64,000 bases of DNA from Muricea muricata (Eukaryota > Cnidaria > Anthozoa > Malacalcyonacea > Plexauridae): NCBI GenBank assembly GCA_963855995.1, contig OY979718.1, forward strand, positions 24,232,282 through 24,296,281. Reading direction: 5' to 3'. Made by a program: the position numbers and the translations under genes. Of this stretch, positions 46,660 through 57,377 are shown in pieces (the first letter of the stretch is position 1; the number at the start of each line of letters is the position of its first letter). The notes beneath the pieces are model-generated. The model did no database searches. It was not told where the DNA came from and worked only from the letters and a program-made list of their open reading frames with translations.

Positions 46660-47756
46660 AAAGAATTTTTCGTTGTTCTCTGCAGTGTCAGATGAATATG
46701 AATCTAGCTATCCCTGCCATGTTCTGCAAAATGTAAAATAAAATATTAAATCGCAATAATGATGAGCACGCTTGTTTATCATGTTATTTAGTCTACACCG
46801 ATTTTCAAGCCATTTTATCGTGTCTCCCCTAGACTGCATATATATAAAACGCAATGGTTGAAAGCTATAACGTCGACAGCAAAGAGCAAAATAGCAACGA
46901 AGCTTGCAAATAAATCATGCAAACGCTTCGGTCATCATCAAACGCCTGGAAATACGTATTATATAAAATAACTACAGTGAAACACCCAATTCATGGTCAA
47001 TACCCGTGCAGGATAAGGCCAGTGTTGCCAAGTCTGGGATTTTATCCCGACATCTCGGGATGTTTTAAATCAGTTGGGATGGTTTTTGGGACTCAGTCAG
47101 TTGGATTGGGTTTTGGATTCAACCAAGCTTTTGGTGAAATTGGCTATACTTAACAAACGATTTTGTTAAACTAGACAGTTTATGCGTTCTCATTTAAGCC
47201 CTGTTGACCTGCATATTTCATAAAATTTCGTTTTGAAAGGCACTCAAAGCAAAAGCAAGAGGTCAAGATACACAATAAGAGGCCTGACGCCTAAATTGTG
47301 CAATTGATTAAAGACTGGGAATAGGCAATAGTCTGTGGCCCAAAATTATGCCTAGAAATTGAGTTCCACTGCCCCCAATCGGGAACTAAATTTTGAAAGA
47401 ACAATGTTATAGTTTTTACCTTACTTTATCTAAATTTACTTGTTGTCATCTCTGCAAACTCGATCGCAGTTTTTTTTGCAATAGCGTTTCAAATGTTCAC
47501 TAAATAATAAACAGTTATTCTACGAACTCGAGTCGTATATGAGATGATACTAATATAATCAAGACATTATATAGATGTCTCAGCAATCTCGTATGCACTC
47601 GGAGAAGACTTGTGCCACTGCCTACCCGGATTTCATGTTTTCTCTTGTAAATATTACATAAACCTGTCACCCGAATTTCATGCTTTGTAAATATTACATA
47701 AGTCTTTTGTAAATGTTGCACACACCACCAGTTTCATTAATAAGTATCATTTTTTA
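46660..47756. other. Intergenic; one unpaired hAT-like terminus
   Basis: CCAGTGTTGCCAAGTC at about 47020 resembles the terminus of the split hAT-like element, but I find no inverted partner nearby. No gene. Confidence 0.4.
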
Positions 47757-48416
47757 GGATGTTAATTGTGATTCTACGAGTGCCTTTTTCGGGAAAGGAA
47801 AAGTCAAGCCTTGGAAAATACTGAACGACTACCCAGAATTTAAAGAAAGTTTTTGCAAACTTGGACAATCGTTTCCAGTGTCTCAAGATCTTGTCACTGC
47901 ACTAAATAGAAGCGTGTGTTTGCTTTATGGTTTCGACGTGCGGATGTAGATGATTGTAGATACAGACTTTTTATATCTGGAAAGTATGGTAGTGACGCTC
48001 TTTCTCCAAATTTAGATCGCCTGCTAAAGCATATTGAAAGAGCAAGTCTTCAGGCAATTTGCTGGTCTCAATCTCTTACACCTTAACAAAACCTTCCGTC
48101 TGCAGTGGATAACAGCTGGAAATTGATCAACGGGCAATTAGAAATTGATTGGATGTCTCGCGCTGTTGCTCCTGATATGTTTCTTAATTGCATCCACTGT
48201 GAATGTAAGACTGGTTGCAAAATAACGCGTTGTACTTGCGTGAAATCAGGACTTAAATGCAACGAATTGTGTGATTGTGTAAACTGCCCGAAAGACGATG
48301 ACAAATTAGATCGCGAGTTGAATTTCAGCAGCTTACCTGCTTCAAGTTCTTTGATGAGGGTGGTAAAGAGTTTTTTCGTGAGCCGTGAATTGCCAATATT
48401 TGTTGTTGTGAAATGA
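47757..48416 (+). pseudogene. Decayed copy of a transposon-associated CXC-domain protein
   Basis: From 47757 the frame reads DVNCDSTSAFFGKGKVKPWK, matching the GCDT.SAF.GKGK signature of a large family of uncharacterised, probably mobile-element-linked proteins in cnidarians and other animals. A frameshift lies near 47945 and an in-frame stop near 48083. From 48105 it continues IDWMSRAVAPD then the cysteine cluster CECKTGCKITRCTCVKSGLK and CNELCDCVNC, a CXC (tesmin/TSO1-like) metal-binding pattern. The frame then runs on without resemblance. Only the C-terminal part of the family is present. The family link is from general knowledge; the exact name is not established. Confidence 0.6.
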
Positions 48417-49889
48417 GATTTGACGAATTTTTGTGTCGTGAAATGTGATTTACATGCCTATTCCTGAGCCGTGATTGGCAGCCGGACGAGTAGGGATAAG
48501 TGCTAAAGAACAAAGCACAATGCATTGGTTACAACAATCTTACTATAAAATGCATTTATTTTCTGGCTGCTTTTACAAAAATTTGTCCGAATTTGAGCTT
48601 TCAATAGTGCTTTTTACTTTCTACAACGTAAGTTGTAGTCTAGTCTAGTCTACAACCTTATAACTGAACTGATCCAGTGGTCCTTTCCTGTGTAGAGCCT
48701 ATCGACAAGGTTACGAAAATTTCCAATCCAGATAATCCAATACAGTAAACGCGTGTTATGATTCCGATGGCTGCGTAAACCAATGTGGCGCAAAAAATCA
48801 ATTTGCAAAGTAGAACAGAATCCTACATGCGACTTGAAAAAAGTCAGCTGTAATCGCAAAAATTGAAGGGCGTGGGAGATTGATGTTAGGGTATTTGAAA
48901 CTGTATATATTTGGGAAAAAATGTCTTGAAATTCTGCCGATATGCATATAGGTCAAGGGCTCGTAACACACATTACAAAACTGCATGTAGCCACCTTAAT
49001 ATTCTCGGCTCTGAGCGTGCGCAGAAGCAAAAAACAATATGGCGGACTGTTTTTCAACGGACAAAAATTAGTAGGTTTCGAAGCATTTCACGACAAAACT
49101 CCGTGTCTACAAAAGTGACAACAAGTAAGTTTTAACTTTTAATGCTTCAAAGTTCAAACTACTGATTTATGGTGCAAAATATTAGCTCCCGAATGGGGGC
49201 AGAGAAACTGAACGATAATCGTCCACAGACTACGGCCTAAAAGTGCATTAAGGATTTTAAATTGCCGACAAAAACCAACTTCTGAAATTAACAGAGGATG
49301 AAGGCAAAGTCAAATACCAAAGCACAAAGTAAAGAAACTATAATAATTTATGTTGTCAAATGTCAAGCGTTTATAATGTGCTGTAGGCTCGTCTCCTTGT
49401 TTATTTTTGTTATGAATTTTAGACATACGATTCTTTGCAATCGCATATTCTTGTTTTACTTTATGCTGTAGCGATGAAAGTACAGTTGTTCTGAATCAGC
49501 ATGCAAGGATATCTAAGTGAATGTCTTCTAGAACAGGTACCGTAGTTCAAATGCTTGTGTTTTTAGTTTTTTGTTACATAAAAATACAAAATTACAAAAT
49601 GAAAGTTACATATCGACCATTTTTGGCCGTTCATAACATTAGTTTTTTACAACATCTTCTCTTCGTTTTTATACCAGCCTGTGTCTCTGTTAAAGAACTG
49701 TACTTTCACAAAGATTTGGAGCAAACGAATACAAAACAAAAAAGTAATGCGAAAAGTTTTAAAATTATGTTAACTTTAGCGTACGGCCGAATGCCGACAA
49801 AGCCAGAGTTGATGATTCTTGGGAGAACTGCGTACTTCATCAATGGTTTTAAAAATATTAGCCGTTTCACTGCAGTTATTTTATAAAAC
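48417..49889. other. Intergenic; a possible 5' exon near 49040
   Basis: AATATGGCGGAC at about 49036 (a YY1-like promoter motif with ATG) is followed by a consensus donor GTAAGT at about 49126, which could be a short 5' UTR exon on the plus strand. The open frame 49521-49886 is not recognised. Confidence 0.3.
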
Positions 49890-50009
49890 AATTACCAAAT
49901 GGTTTTCCGTGCAGGATAGCGTGATCCGTGTCCTTAGGATGTTGATAATGATCGCAACATCACGCGTGTATGGATCACGCTGTCCTGCACGGAAAACCAT
50001 TCGGTAATT
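49890..50009. repeat. 120-bp hairpin inverted repeat
   Basis: The left arm AATTACCAAATGGTTTTCCG, TGCAGGATAGCGTGATCC pairs with the right arm GGATCACGCTGTCCTGCAC, GGAAAACCATTCGGTAATT with few mismatches. The loop contains a second small inverted repeat (GATGTTG ... CAACATC). Probably a MITE; a hairpin RNA is also possible. Confidence 0.85.
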
Positions 50010-50400
50010 TTTTATTCACGCCTTATTTCCAACAGGGTTGTGTCGATCTTTTAATTTCCTAATGAGCCCATTCTGTGTTATTTTGGCGGAACAAATTCAA
50101 TTAACTTGCAACGTAAGCATAAAAAATCGCCATATAGTAGAGAATTACACATTCTTGTGCTCATTAAAGAGTTAAAACATTCAAATTCGAACGTTCCGCA
50201 CTGGCGCTTAACTACAAAGGGTAGCCTTTTTTGTAGCCTGTTCACAGACCTATTTAGAGCTCTGTGCCTAACTCTAATAAAAGAGGAAGGTCTGTTAAGA
50301 CTTGAAGCATTGCTTGCCCTGGCCGAGAGAAGAATGAGAACGAAATTAAGTTAAATATGCTAATTATTCGAGGTTTACATTGCAAATATTTGCTCCTAGT
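50010..50400. other. Intergenic, no gene recognised
   Basis: The short frame 50106-50354 on the plus strand does not resemble a known family. The LINE tail begins to the right. Confidence 0.4.
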
Positions 50401-50532
50401 GCAATACAATACAATACAATACAATACAATACAATACAATACAATACAATAAAAATTTATTTAAACACGGTAAAATCATTCAGTACACAAAAAAAACTAA
50501 AACTGATTTACAAGATTGCCGTGTGGGAGTCA

Positions 50533-50876
50533 CTATCGATATAGATAACAATAATAATCATTTATAGCTTTTTTAAAGTGAGGAAATAATGTAAGACTAC
50601 GTATTTCCTCAGGTAAGCTATTCCGTAATAGAGCCCCATCGTAAGAAAGGCTCCGTTTTAAGTAATTTGTTCGTGGTTTTGGTAAATTAAGTTTAAATTG
50701 GTTATTTCTCAAATTATACTCAGTGTTACGAATAGAAAAGAGAGATCGTAAATATGAAGGCATATTCCCTTTTAGTATTTTGAACATTAGCTGAGCCTTT
50801 AGTTTTCTACGTCGTACATAGAGATTATCCAACTGCAGGGCATTCAAAAGAACACTAGCATTGGTGTCATACAGGT
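50533..50876 (-). pseudogene. LINE ORF2 C-terminal fragment
   Basis: Reads YDTNASVLLNALQLDNLYVR, RRKLKAQLMFKILKG, LRNNQFKLNLPKP, KRSLSYDGALLRNSLP, ending in a stop near 50533. This is the conserved tail (LQWDSL...RR...L.MFK; ...KPRT..LK.S..Y.GA..WN.LP) of metazoan LINE ORF2 proteins. It is the continuation of the RT piece at 56163, but simple joining across the insertion leaves the frame off. Confidence 0.8.
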
Positions 50877-50879
50877 TTT

Positions 50880-51034
50880 TGTGTCTTTGTTGCCGGTTTA
50901 ACCACTATAATGATATACTTAACCACTAACTTTATTCACGTTCGCTAAACCTTAAAATCTCCCCGTTCTTACATGTGCTTTTTCTTTATCATGTGACCAA
51001 ACCTATACTAACCAATCAGGACCTAAATACAACA
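50880..51034 (-). repeat. gypsy-2 3' LTR
   Basis: 155 bp, one difference from the 5' LTR. The purine tract AAGAAAGGGA adjoins it on the minus strand. Confidence 0.9.
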
Positions 51035-51229
51035 TCCCTTTCTTGAACATGGTTAAATTAATATGAAAGTCTTTGTGTAGTCATTTACAGTCTTTGCTCT
51101 ATATCCTTAACTTAAACTATTGCTTAAGTCTAGGGTAACGTTCTATATCAATATCAATATCAATAGTCTCTACGATTAATTAGGCTATGTAAACGTCAAC
51201 TCTATATTTATATTTACCGTATCTACAGT

Positions 51230-52160
51230 TCAAAATCTGAAATAGTCTGGTGGATTTCTTTTTCTTTCTGATTTTCGTAGAGGGTTCTCTTCCGCGGTTT
51301 TCGGATGGGTTTCCGGTTGAACTATGCCAGTGTTGTCTTCTCGAGGTGTTGTTTCTTCGTCTGTTTTAGTATCACTGTGGATTTCTTCCTCCACATCCGG
51401 GTTTTCTCGATATAGCTTGACATGCGATGAGTTTCTTCGATGCTGTAAGCCGTTTTTGTCTTTAAGCACGATCTGCGTCCCGTTTACTTGGATAATCTCC
51501 TTTGGATCAGGACAGAACTTTGTCGAAAACTTGTTTTTATGTTTCTGAGTCACGAGCACCTTATCTCCCACTTGAAGATTTCTTGTCTTGGCTTTTCGCC
51601 TTGCATCCGTGTATTTCTTCTCTTTTTCTTTCTCTTCTTTATCTTTCTTCTGGACATCAGGTCCTTGGTTTGACTGTCTTGCTATGCTAGGAATTTTGGT
51701 CTTGATGTCCCTGTTCATTAGCAAAAATGAAGGTGTTTTTCCAGTCATCCGGTGAGGTGTGTTGCGGTAGTTGAGTAACATGATTGGAATAGTGAGTTTC
51801 CAATCTTTCCCTTCGGCCTGCGCAGTGAGTATGTGTTTCTCGAGCACTTGATTAAATCGCTCAACTTGCCCGTTGGCCTGCGGCCAGTATTCAGTTACTG
51901 TCTTGTGTTGTATTCCCCAGGAAGCTAGTGTATCCTTGAATTCGGCAGAGACAAAATAGGATGCATTATCAGACTTTATTTCGTCAGGAAAACCGTGGGT
52001 TGCAAATACCGATAGTAACCAGTTGAGGATGTTCTTAGATGTGACTGATTGTAAGATCTTGGTTTCTGGCCAGCGTGAATACTAGTCCGTAAGAACAACA
52101 ACTTGTTCGCCGGTTGGGAACGGGCCACATACATCTATGGCTAGTTTAGACCATGGTTGC
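51230..52160 (-). pseudogene. gypsy-2 integrase core and C-terminus
   Basis: In this frame: WSKLAIDVCGPFPTGEQVVV with the first catalytic Asp, then a stop codon at 52082-52084 in place of the residue between Asp and YSRWPE, then KSDNASYF (second Asp) and QVERFNQVLEK (Glu). The C-terminal part has DKVLVTQKHKNKFSTKFCP and HRRNSSHVKLY, the usual post-core fold, ending RKRNPPDYF. The frame differs from the preceding Pol segment, so a frameshift lies near 52150. Confidence 0.85.
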
Positions 52161-53365
52161 TCGGAAGTGTGGTTGGTTTAACTGGTTCTGGTCGTGGACT
52201 GTGACCAACAAGCTGACATGGATAACAACCTCGAATCCTTTCTTCTACCTGCTTGTCCATCTCTGGCCACCAAAGTTTGGAGCGGAGACGTTGTTTACAT
52301 CTGACCATTCCCGCGTGATCTTCATGTGCCAGATTTATGGCTTGTTGTCTAAGCTTGCAAGGAAGGACTATACGATCGCTCCGGAGAAGAAGCTCTTCAT
52401 CTGTAATGCAGAGCTCGTGAGAGATGAGTCGATATGATCTAGGTAATTGGTGTAGTTTGTTGTTTTGCAGACACTGCTTCACTTTCTGGAGTTCAGGATC
52501 TTCCAACGTTGCCTTGCGGATTTCCTCCAGTTGCATGGCTCTCGGGGTCTGCATTCTTGTTATGTGATGTACATATCGATCCGCACAAGCTTCCACGTTA
52601 CTTCTGCGATCTCCTGGTTGGGCATTCTTTGGCAGTCGTGACAAAGGATCTGGTAAGTTGGAAGTACCGGGCCGATAGACGACATTAAAGTCGTACTCTT
52701 GTAGTCGAATTCTCCATCTTTCGAGTCTGGCTGAGGTGGGTTTGCTTTGGGGTTTTGCCTTGTATATGTGCTCTAATGGTCCATGATCTGTCTCTAATTC
52801 GAAACTACGGCCGTACAGGTACATATGGAAATGTTCGCATCCGTATACGATAGCTAAGGCCTCCTTCTCAATATGACCATACTTTCGCTCGACTTCGGTG
52901 AGCGATCTGCTTCCGTATGCGATCGGTCGATAGCTATGATCTGCCTGTTGCTGGAGGAGGACCGCACCGACTGCCCACGGCGATGCATCTACAACGACCT
53001 TGGTTTCCGCAGTGAGACTGTAATGTCCTAGTACTGGTGCAGTTGTGATGGCATCTTTGAGTGACTGGAATGCTTTCTCGTGTTCATGTTCCCAATGAAA
53101 TTTGACATCATTCTTGGTCAACTGTCGAAGTGGAAACGTAATTGTGCTGTAGCCGGGTATGTACCTGGCGCAGTAATTGGTGAGCCCAAGGAAGGATCGG
53201 ACTTCTGATGCTGTTGTAGGGTGTGGTGCGTTCTTGATAGCTTCGACTTTGGAAATGTCTGGCCGGATACCCTTCTCGGACACGATATGGCCAAACACAT
53301 TGATCTCCGGAACTGCGAATGAACACTTTGGTAATTTTAGGGTGATGCCTTTGCTTTCCAGAATA
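52141..53365 (-). pseudogene. gypsy-2 RT end, RNase H and integrase zinc finger
   Basis: Starts after the MITE with the RT thumb region (KGITLKLPKCSFAVPEINVF, GHIVSEKGIRPD), then RNase H (VVVDASPWAVGAVLLQQQ, RKYGHIEKEALAIVYGCEHF, HMYLYGRSFELETDHGPL), then the integrase HHCC region (HEDHAGMVRCKQRLRSKLWW, CYPCQL). Open for about 385 codons, then a frameshift just before the integrase core. Confidence 0.85.
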
Positions 53366-54016
53366 GTAATAGAGATTACTTCATGGTTGGTGAGTGCGTA
53401 CGATTTTTATTCACGAGTTGTGAAGGATCGTTAAACGAACGAGTGAGCGCAGCGAACGAGTGAGTTTAGCGATCCTTCACAACGAGTGAATAATAAAAAT
53501 CGTACAAACGAACCAACCATGAAGTAATTTGTTTATTATATGAGTATAAAGATGAGTGTATAAAGATACGGACATATCTTACTGACAAAAACAAATACTC
53601 AAGCAAAATATTAAAATGGAATTTCTTACCATTTATTGCTTTGTTTTCTTGCTGAAAATGAAACCATGAGGTTTATTTCAAGTTAATGAGGCCACGAATG
53701 TCGTCGTTATGATTTTAGGTGGTTGTTTTATCAGTGAAATTGTCTTAAATCTCTCTTTTCGGTGAGTTAAAAAATACTTGTAAAATCAGACTCCATGTTT
53801 ACACTAGCCTGCGAGCAGGTGTTGCACGTTCGGGTCAGCCAATCAGAACACTGAACGATAAATTTTCACTGGTGAAAAAACATCGTTCGTCCAATCAAAG
53901 GCCGTGAACGATGATTTTTCACCGAGTGGAATTCTATCGTTCTTGATGCCGATTGGCTATTGCTAATTTGGAACGATTATTACGCACAGCCTTATCGATG
54001 AATAAATCTCTATACT
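53366..54016. mobile_element. MITE-like insertion inside gypsy-2 RT (about 650 bp)
   Basis: It interrupts RT between LEKLL and LESKGITLK. The ends form an imperfect inverted repeat, AGTAATAGAGATTACTTCAT and AGTATAGAGATTTATTCAT. The left part carries a second hairpin (GTACGATTTTTATTCACGAG with its complement near 53510). The right part (53800-53985), with AATGATTTTTCACCG-type motifs and CAATCAAAGGCCGTGAACGA, recurs inverted at about 60085-60240. No transposase. Exact edges uncertain by a few bases. Confidence 0.75.
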
Positions 54017-54943
54017 CATGTAATAAAGGAGTTTTTCTAACCGCTTGAGGTGTGTCGCTCTATCTTTGGACCATAGCCAAATGTTATCAGAGATGTTTTC
54101 GCATTCTGGTATGTCTTTGATGAGCTGATGGATAATCTCGTGAAAGTGCTCTCCGGATGGTGATGCTCCCATTATGAGCCGTTTGAATCTGTGTGGACCA
54201 TCTTCAGGAGTGGAAAATGCTGTAATGTATCGCGATTCTTCAGCCAATGTCAATTGAAGATAACCTTGTGACAGGTCGACCTCGGTGAAGACTTTTGCTC
54301 CCTCCATTTTTTGGAGTATTTCGTCGACTGTGGGGATCTGTACTCTCCGTCGTACCAGTGCTGTGTTTGGTACACGCATATCTAAGACCAGACGAAGGTC
54401 CCCCGATTTCTTTGGGATTGCTATCAACGGTGATAACCAAGGTGTAGCTCCTTCGACTTTCTCGATTATCCCCTCGTCCCGCATTTCGGCAAGCTTCTTG
54501 TTAACTTTGCTTTTCATGCTGTGTGGAATTTTCCGACTTGGTTGAGCAACTGGGGTTACGGTTGGGTCAATTTCGAGCTTCACTTCTTGATTCTTCAGGT
54601 TGCCAGTACCCTGGAACAACTTAGCATGTTTATCTATGATTTGTTGTACGTCTGGATTGCGTTGGTCGGGGTTGATGTTATTCAGGTTAAGGGTGATGAG
54701 TCCCAGTGATGAAGATGAAGGGTAGCCCAGAATGCATTTAGATTTGGACTGGGTGACATAAAATTTAGCCGTTGTGGATGTACCTGATGTTGAAGTTACT
54801 GTAGCTTGGAATTCTCCAGCCAGGTTGAGTGGTGTTGCTGCCCCGTATGCGAATATTCTTGCGTTTGTCTTGGATAACCTGATACGGTGGTCATTCTGCT
54901 GGATACGTTGATAGATATTATGGTTGAGAAGATTAACATCAGA
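54017..54943 (-). pseudogene. gypsy-2 protease end and RT first half
   Basis: Open frame from about 54943: HSDVNLLNHNIYQRI, ARIFAYGAATPLNLAGEFQ (the C-terminal part of a retroviral-type protease), a linker, then RT: VAQPSRKIPHSMKSK, LRLVLDMRVPN, FTEVDLSQGYLQLTL (first catalytic Asp), ITAFSTPEDGPHRFKRLIMG and NISDNIWLWS where the second catalytic box should be (DN in place of DD). It ends where the MITE begins. The protease D-S/T-G motif is not present in any frame at the Gag-Pol join. Confidence 0.85.
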
Positions 54944-55980
54944 ATGTTGACTTTGGTGTGTCCAATCTCTACTTGTGTTTCTGGATGGCTACCTGAGCTT
55001 GTGTTAACAGTAAAAAGATATTCATCATCCGAGTCATCGAGGTACGTTTTGTTGTCTGTAACGCTGCGAACTGTCTCTTTTGGCTCTGGTGCAGATTTGC
55101 AATATTTGGCGAAGTGCCCCATTTTCTGACAGTTATGGCATGGCTTTCCTCGAGCTGGACAAGATTCCATGCCATTTTTGTGTGGAAATTTACCCCCACA
55201 GTTGCGACAGGCGTGAGACTTACGATTTCTGCTTTGAGTTTCATCCGGAATGCTGTTATCGCGCTTGGGATACCTGTTTCTTGAGCTACCGGAAGTTGCG
55301 CCGTCGGAAGTCGCCGATTTCCGAGTTTGTTTTGATTGTTTATCGTTGAAATTTACCGTATTTTCGCTTTGTAGTTTGCTGGCGTTATCGAGTCGTTTGG
55401 ACTGCTCATCCGTTCGCTCAAGTGTATTTCCGTATTCCAGGATTTCTTTGAGGGTCATGGTCTCGCGGAGGGCTTTCTTTCTTAACCGGGAATCTCGGGT
55501 TTTATGGATAATTTGGGTTTTGATTTCCGCTTCTTCGCTGTGAAAATTACACTGTGCAGCTTTCGTTTTCAATCGCCTGTAATACTCGTTCAATGGTTCA
55601 GTTGCCCCTTGTTTGAGCTCTCGAAAATCGAAGATTACCATGTCGTTATTCCCTTGAGGCGTAAAGTGTTGAGTGAGGGCATCGATTGCAGCTTGATATG
55701 TTGTCCCAGTGTCGGGGAGAATATCGAAGATGTCATTCGTAGATTCCCCCACATACGTTAACAATAAACCTCTTCGCACTGTTACATCAAACTCACGAAG
55801 ACTTATCAACAGATTTTCGAAACGACGAACCCACTTAGCCCATCGTTGACCGACTGTAGCTTGGTCTTGGTGAGGGTCAAAGGGAGGGAATGGTGGTAAG
55901 CCACTGCGAGGAACTTGCGGGGTTGCTGGGTTTGTAGCGTTATTACCTGATGATGTAGGTGCCTGTTCGGTCTCATCCAT
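54796..55980 (-). pseudogene. gypsy-2 Gag (394 aa)
   Basis: Starts MDETEQAPTSSGNN 40 bp inside the 5' LTR edge. The capsid-like region includes RWAKWVRRFENLLI, LLTYVGESTNDIFD and LNEYYRRLKTKAAQCNF; then zinc knuckles CRNCGGKFPHKNGMESC (about 260) and CHNCQKMGHFAKYC (about 280-293). After KVNILML the frame leaves the protease and runs on in a wrong frame, so Gag itself is complete but its link to Pol is broken. Confidence 0.85.
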
Positions 55981-56019
55981 ATTAACGATTGAGTTTTAAA
56001 GTATCCTCGTCGCCACTTT

Positions 56020-56174
56020 TGTGTCTTTGTTGCCGGTTTAACCACTATAATGATATACTTAACCACTAACTTTATTCACGTTCGCTAAACCTTAAAATCT
56101 CCCCGTTCTTACATGTGCTTTTTCTTTATCATGTGACCAAACCTATACTAACCAATTAGGACCTAAATACAACA
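56020..56174 (-). repeat. gypsy-2 5' LTR
   Basis: 155 bp, with TGTTGTATTTAGG as its minus-strand start. Confidence 0.9.
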
Positions 56175-57190
56175 GGTGTAGCTCGATTTAGTGATGACCC
56201 TAACCGCTCGGTTTTGTAGTTTCTGAATTTTCGTACTAAGAGTTTCGCCTAAACCGTCCCAAACAGAACAGCAATAATCAAAATGAGGCTGTATCAGAGC
56301 AAAGTACACATCAACAGCTGTTCTAGTTGTTATAAAAGATCTAATGCGTTTTAAAGCGCCTATTGCTGAAGATATCTTCTTACATACTTTCTCGATATGC
56401 ACCGACCATGTAAGGTTGCTGTCAATATGTAACCCTAAAGATTTAGTCGAATGTACCCTTTTAACTTCACGGTCATCAATCCTAATGTCTATGTTATCCT
56501 GGGAAGCGTTAATTCTCTGTCGTGATCCAATTATCATAAACTCAGTTTTAGCAATATTTAGAGTTCATGACAGTTTGGAGTTGCTCAATAGAATCTGACG
56601 AGTAGCTTATACTGGTGTCATCAGCAAACATTCTCGGCGTACTAGTGTTGAGGCAATTTGGCAGGTCGTTAATGTAGACAAGGAATAGTAGCGGTCCCAA
56701 GCTGCTTCCTTGCGGAACACCACAAGTAACTGGAACAGCATTTGAAAGTTTACCATTGACAGCACATTTTTGTGTTCTACCAAAAAGATAAGATTCAAAC
56801 CATCTTATGCCGACTGTATCAACTCCATAGCACTCTAGTTTTTGTAAGAGAATACCATGGTCGATTGTATCAAAGGCTTTCTTTAGATCGATAAAAACTA
56901 CCCCATTCAACAGTCCGTTATCCACATTAACGCACCAGTCATTTGTAGCCTCCAGCAACGCCGTTAATGTGCTATATAAGGATCGAAATCCAGATTGACA
57001 CTGAGACAGCAGGTTGTTGTCATTGAGATAGACATAAAGTTGGTCAAAGATGATTTTTTCAAAAATTTTTGAGACAGCTGGAATAATAGATATAGGTCGA
57101 TAATTATTTGGATCATTTTTAACACCATTTTGCAATTTATCGTAGAGGGGTTTTAAAGGAAAAATGGACACGCTAACTTTAAAGCAAATT
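56175..57190 (-). pseudogene. LINE ORF2 reverse transcriptase fragment
   Basis: Two overlapping frames joined by a frameshift near 56540. The first has NYRPISIIPAVSKIFEKIIF, QSGFRSLYSTLTALLE, VFIDLKKAFDTIDHGIL (first catalytic Asp), GVPQGSSLGPLLFLVYINDL and FADDTSISYSS (catalytic DD). The second has VKSLG-type VHSTKSLGLHIDSNLTW, IGALKRIRSFI, YCCSVWDGLG and KLQNRAVRVITKSSY. This is classic non-LTR RT of the CR1/L2/Jockey branch. No endonuclease domain remains; the 5' end is lost near 57190. It stops at the gypsy-2 LTR. Confidence 0.9.
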
Positions 57191-57377
57191 GAAAATTTCC
57201 TTCCAAAAAACGCCATTTTAAATACATCAATTGATGTATTATATTATAATGTTGCATAAATTAATTCTTCAAAACTTGAGATTTAATTTATGCATGGACA
57301 AGAAATCTTCCAATATTCACAGACCTTAATCATTCCGATTTTGGAATGTGCACAGGCTGCCTTTTTTGGGACACACT

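Larger units (their letters stand above)
50877..56174 (-). mobile_element. Ty3/gypsy element gypsy-2, defective
   Basis: About 5.3 kb with 155-bp LTRs (50880-51034, 56020-56174) that differ at one site I can see (CAATCAGG / CAATTAGG). The minus-strand LTR starts TGTTGTA, directly after a purine tract AAGAAAGGGA. The 5' LTR is followed within a few bases by TGGCGACGAGGAT, a likely primer-binding site whose tRNA I did not identify. The flanks share GGTTT / GGTGT (or CAGGT), so the target duplication and the last bases of the LTR are uncertain. Gag and Pol are broken in several places. Confidence 0.9.
50402..57190 (-). mobile_element. 5'-truncated LINE, split by gypsy-2
   Basis: Two pieces of one non-LTR retrotransposon in the same orientation: 56175-57190 carries RT and 50402-50876 carries the C-terminus and the 3' end. 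The 3' end is a run of about ten 5-bp repeats (TTGTA on the minus strand; 50402-50450), as in CR1/L2-like LINEs that end in short tandem repeats. The gypsy-2 element lies between them. Confidence 0.85.

Noticed and set aside
47019-47040. Second hAT-like element starting CAGTGTTGCCAAGT
   Set aside because: No inverted partner or target duplication could be found in the window.
48105-48304. Minus-strand frame opposite the CXC domain
   Set aside because: Shadow of the plus-strand cysteine domain.
49521-49886. 121-codon plus-strand frame
   Set aside because: Low-complexity, no recognised motif, runs up to the hairpin; no splice or promoter support.
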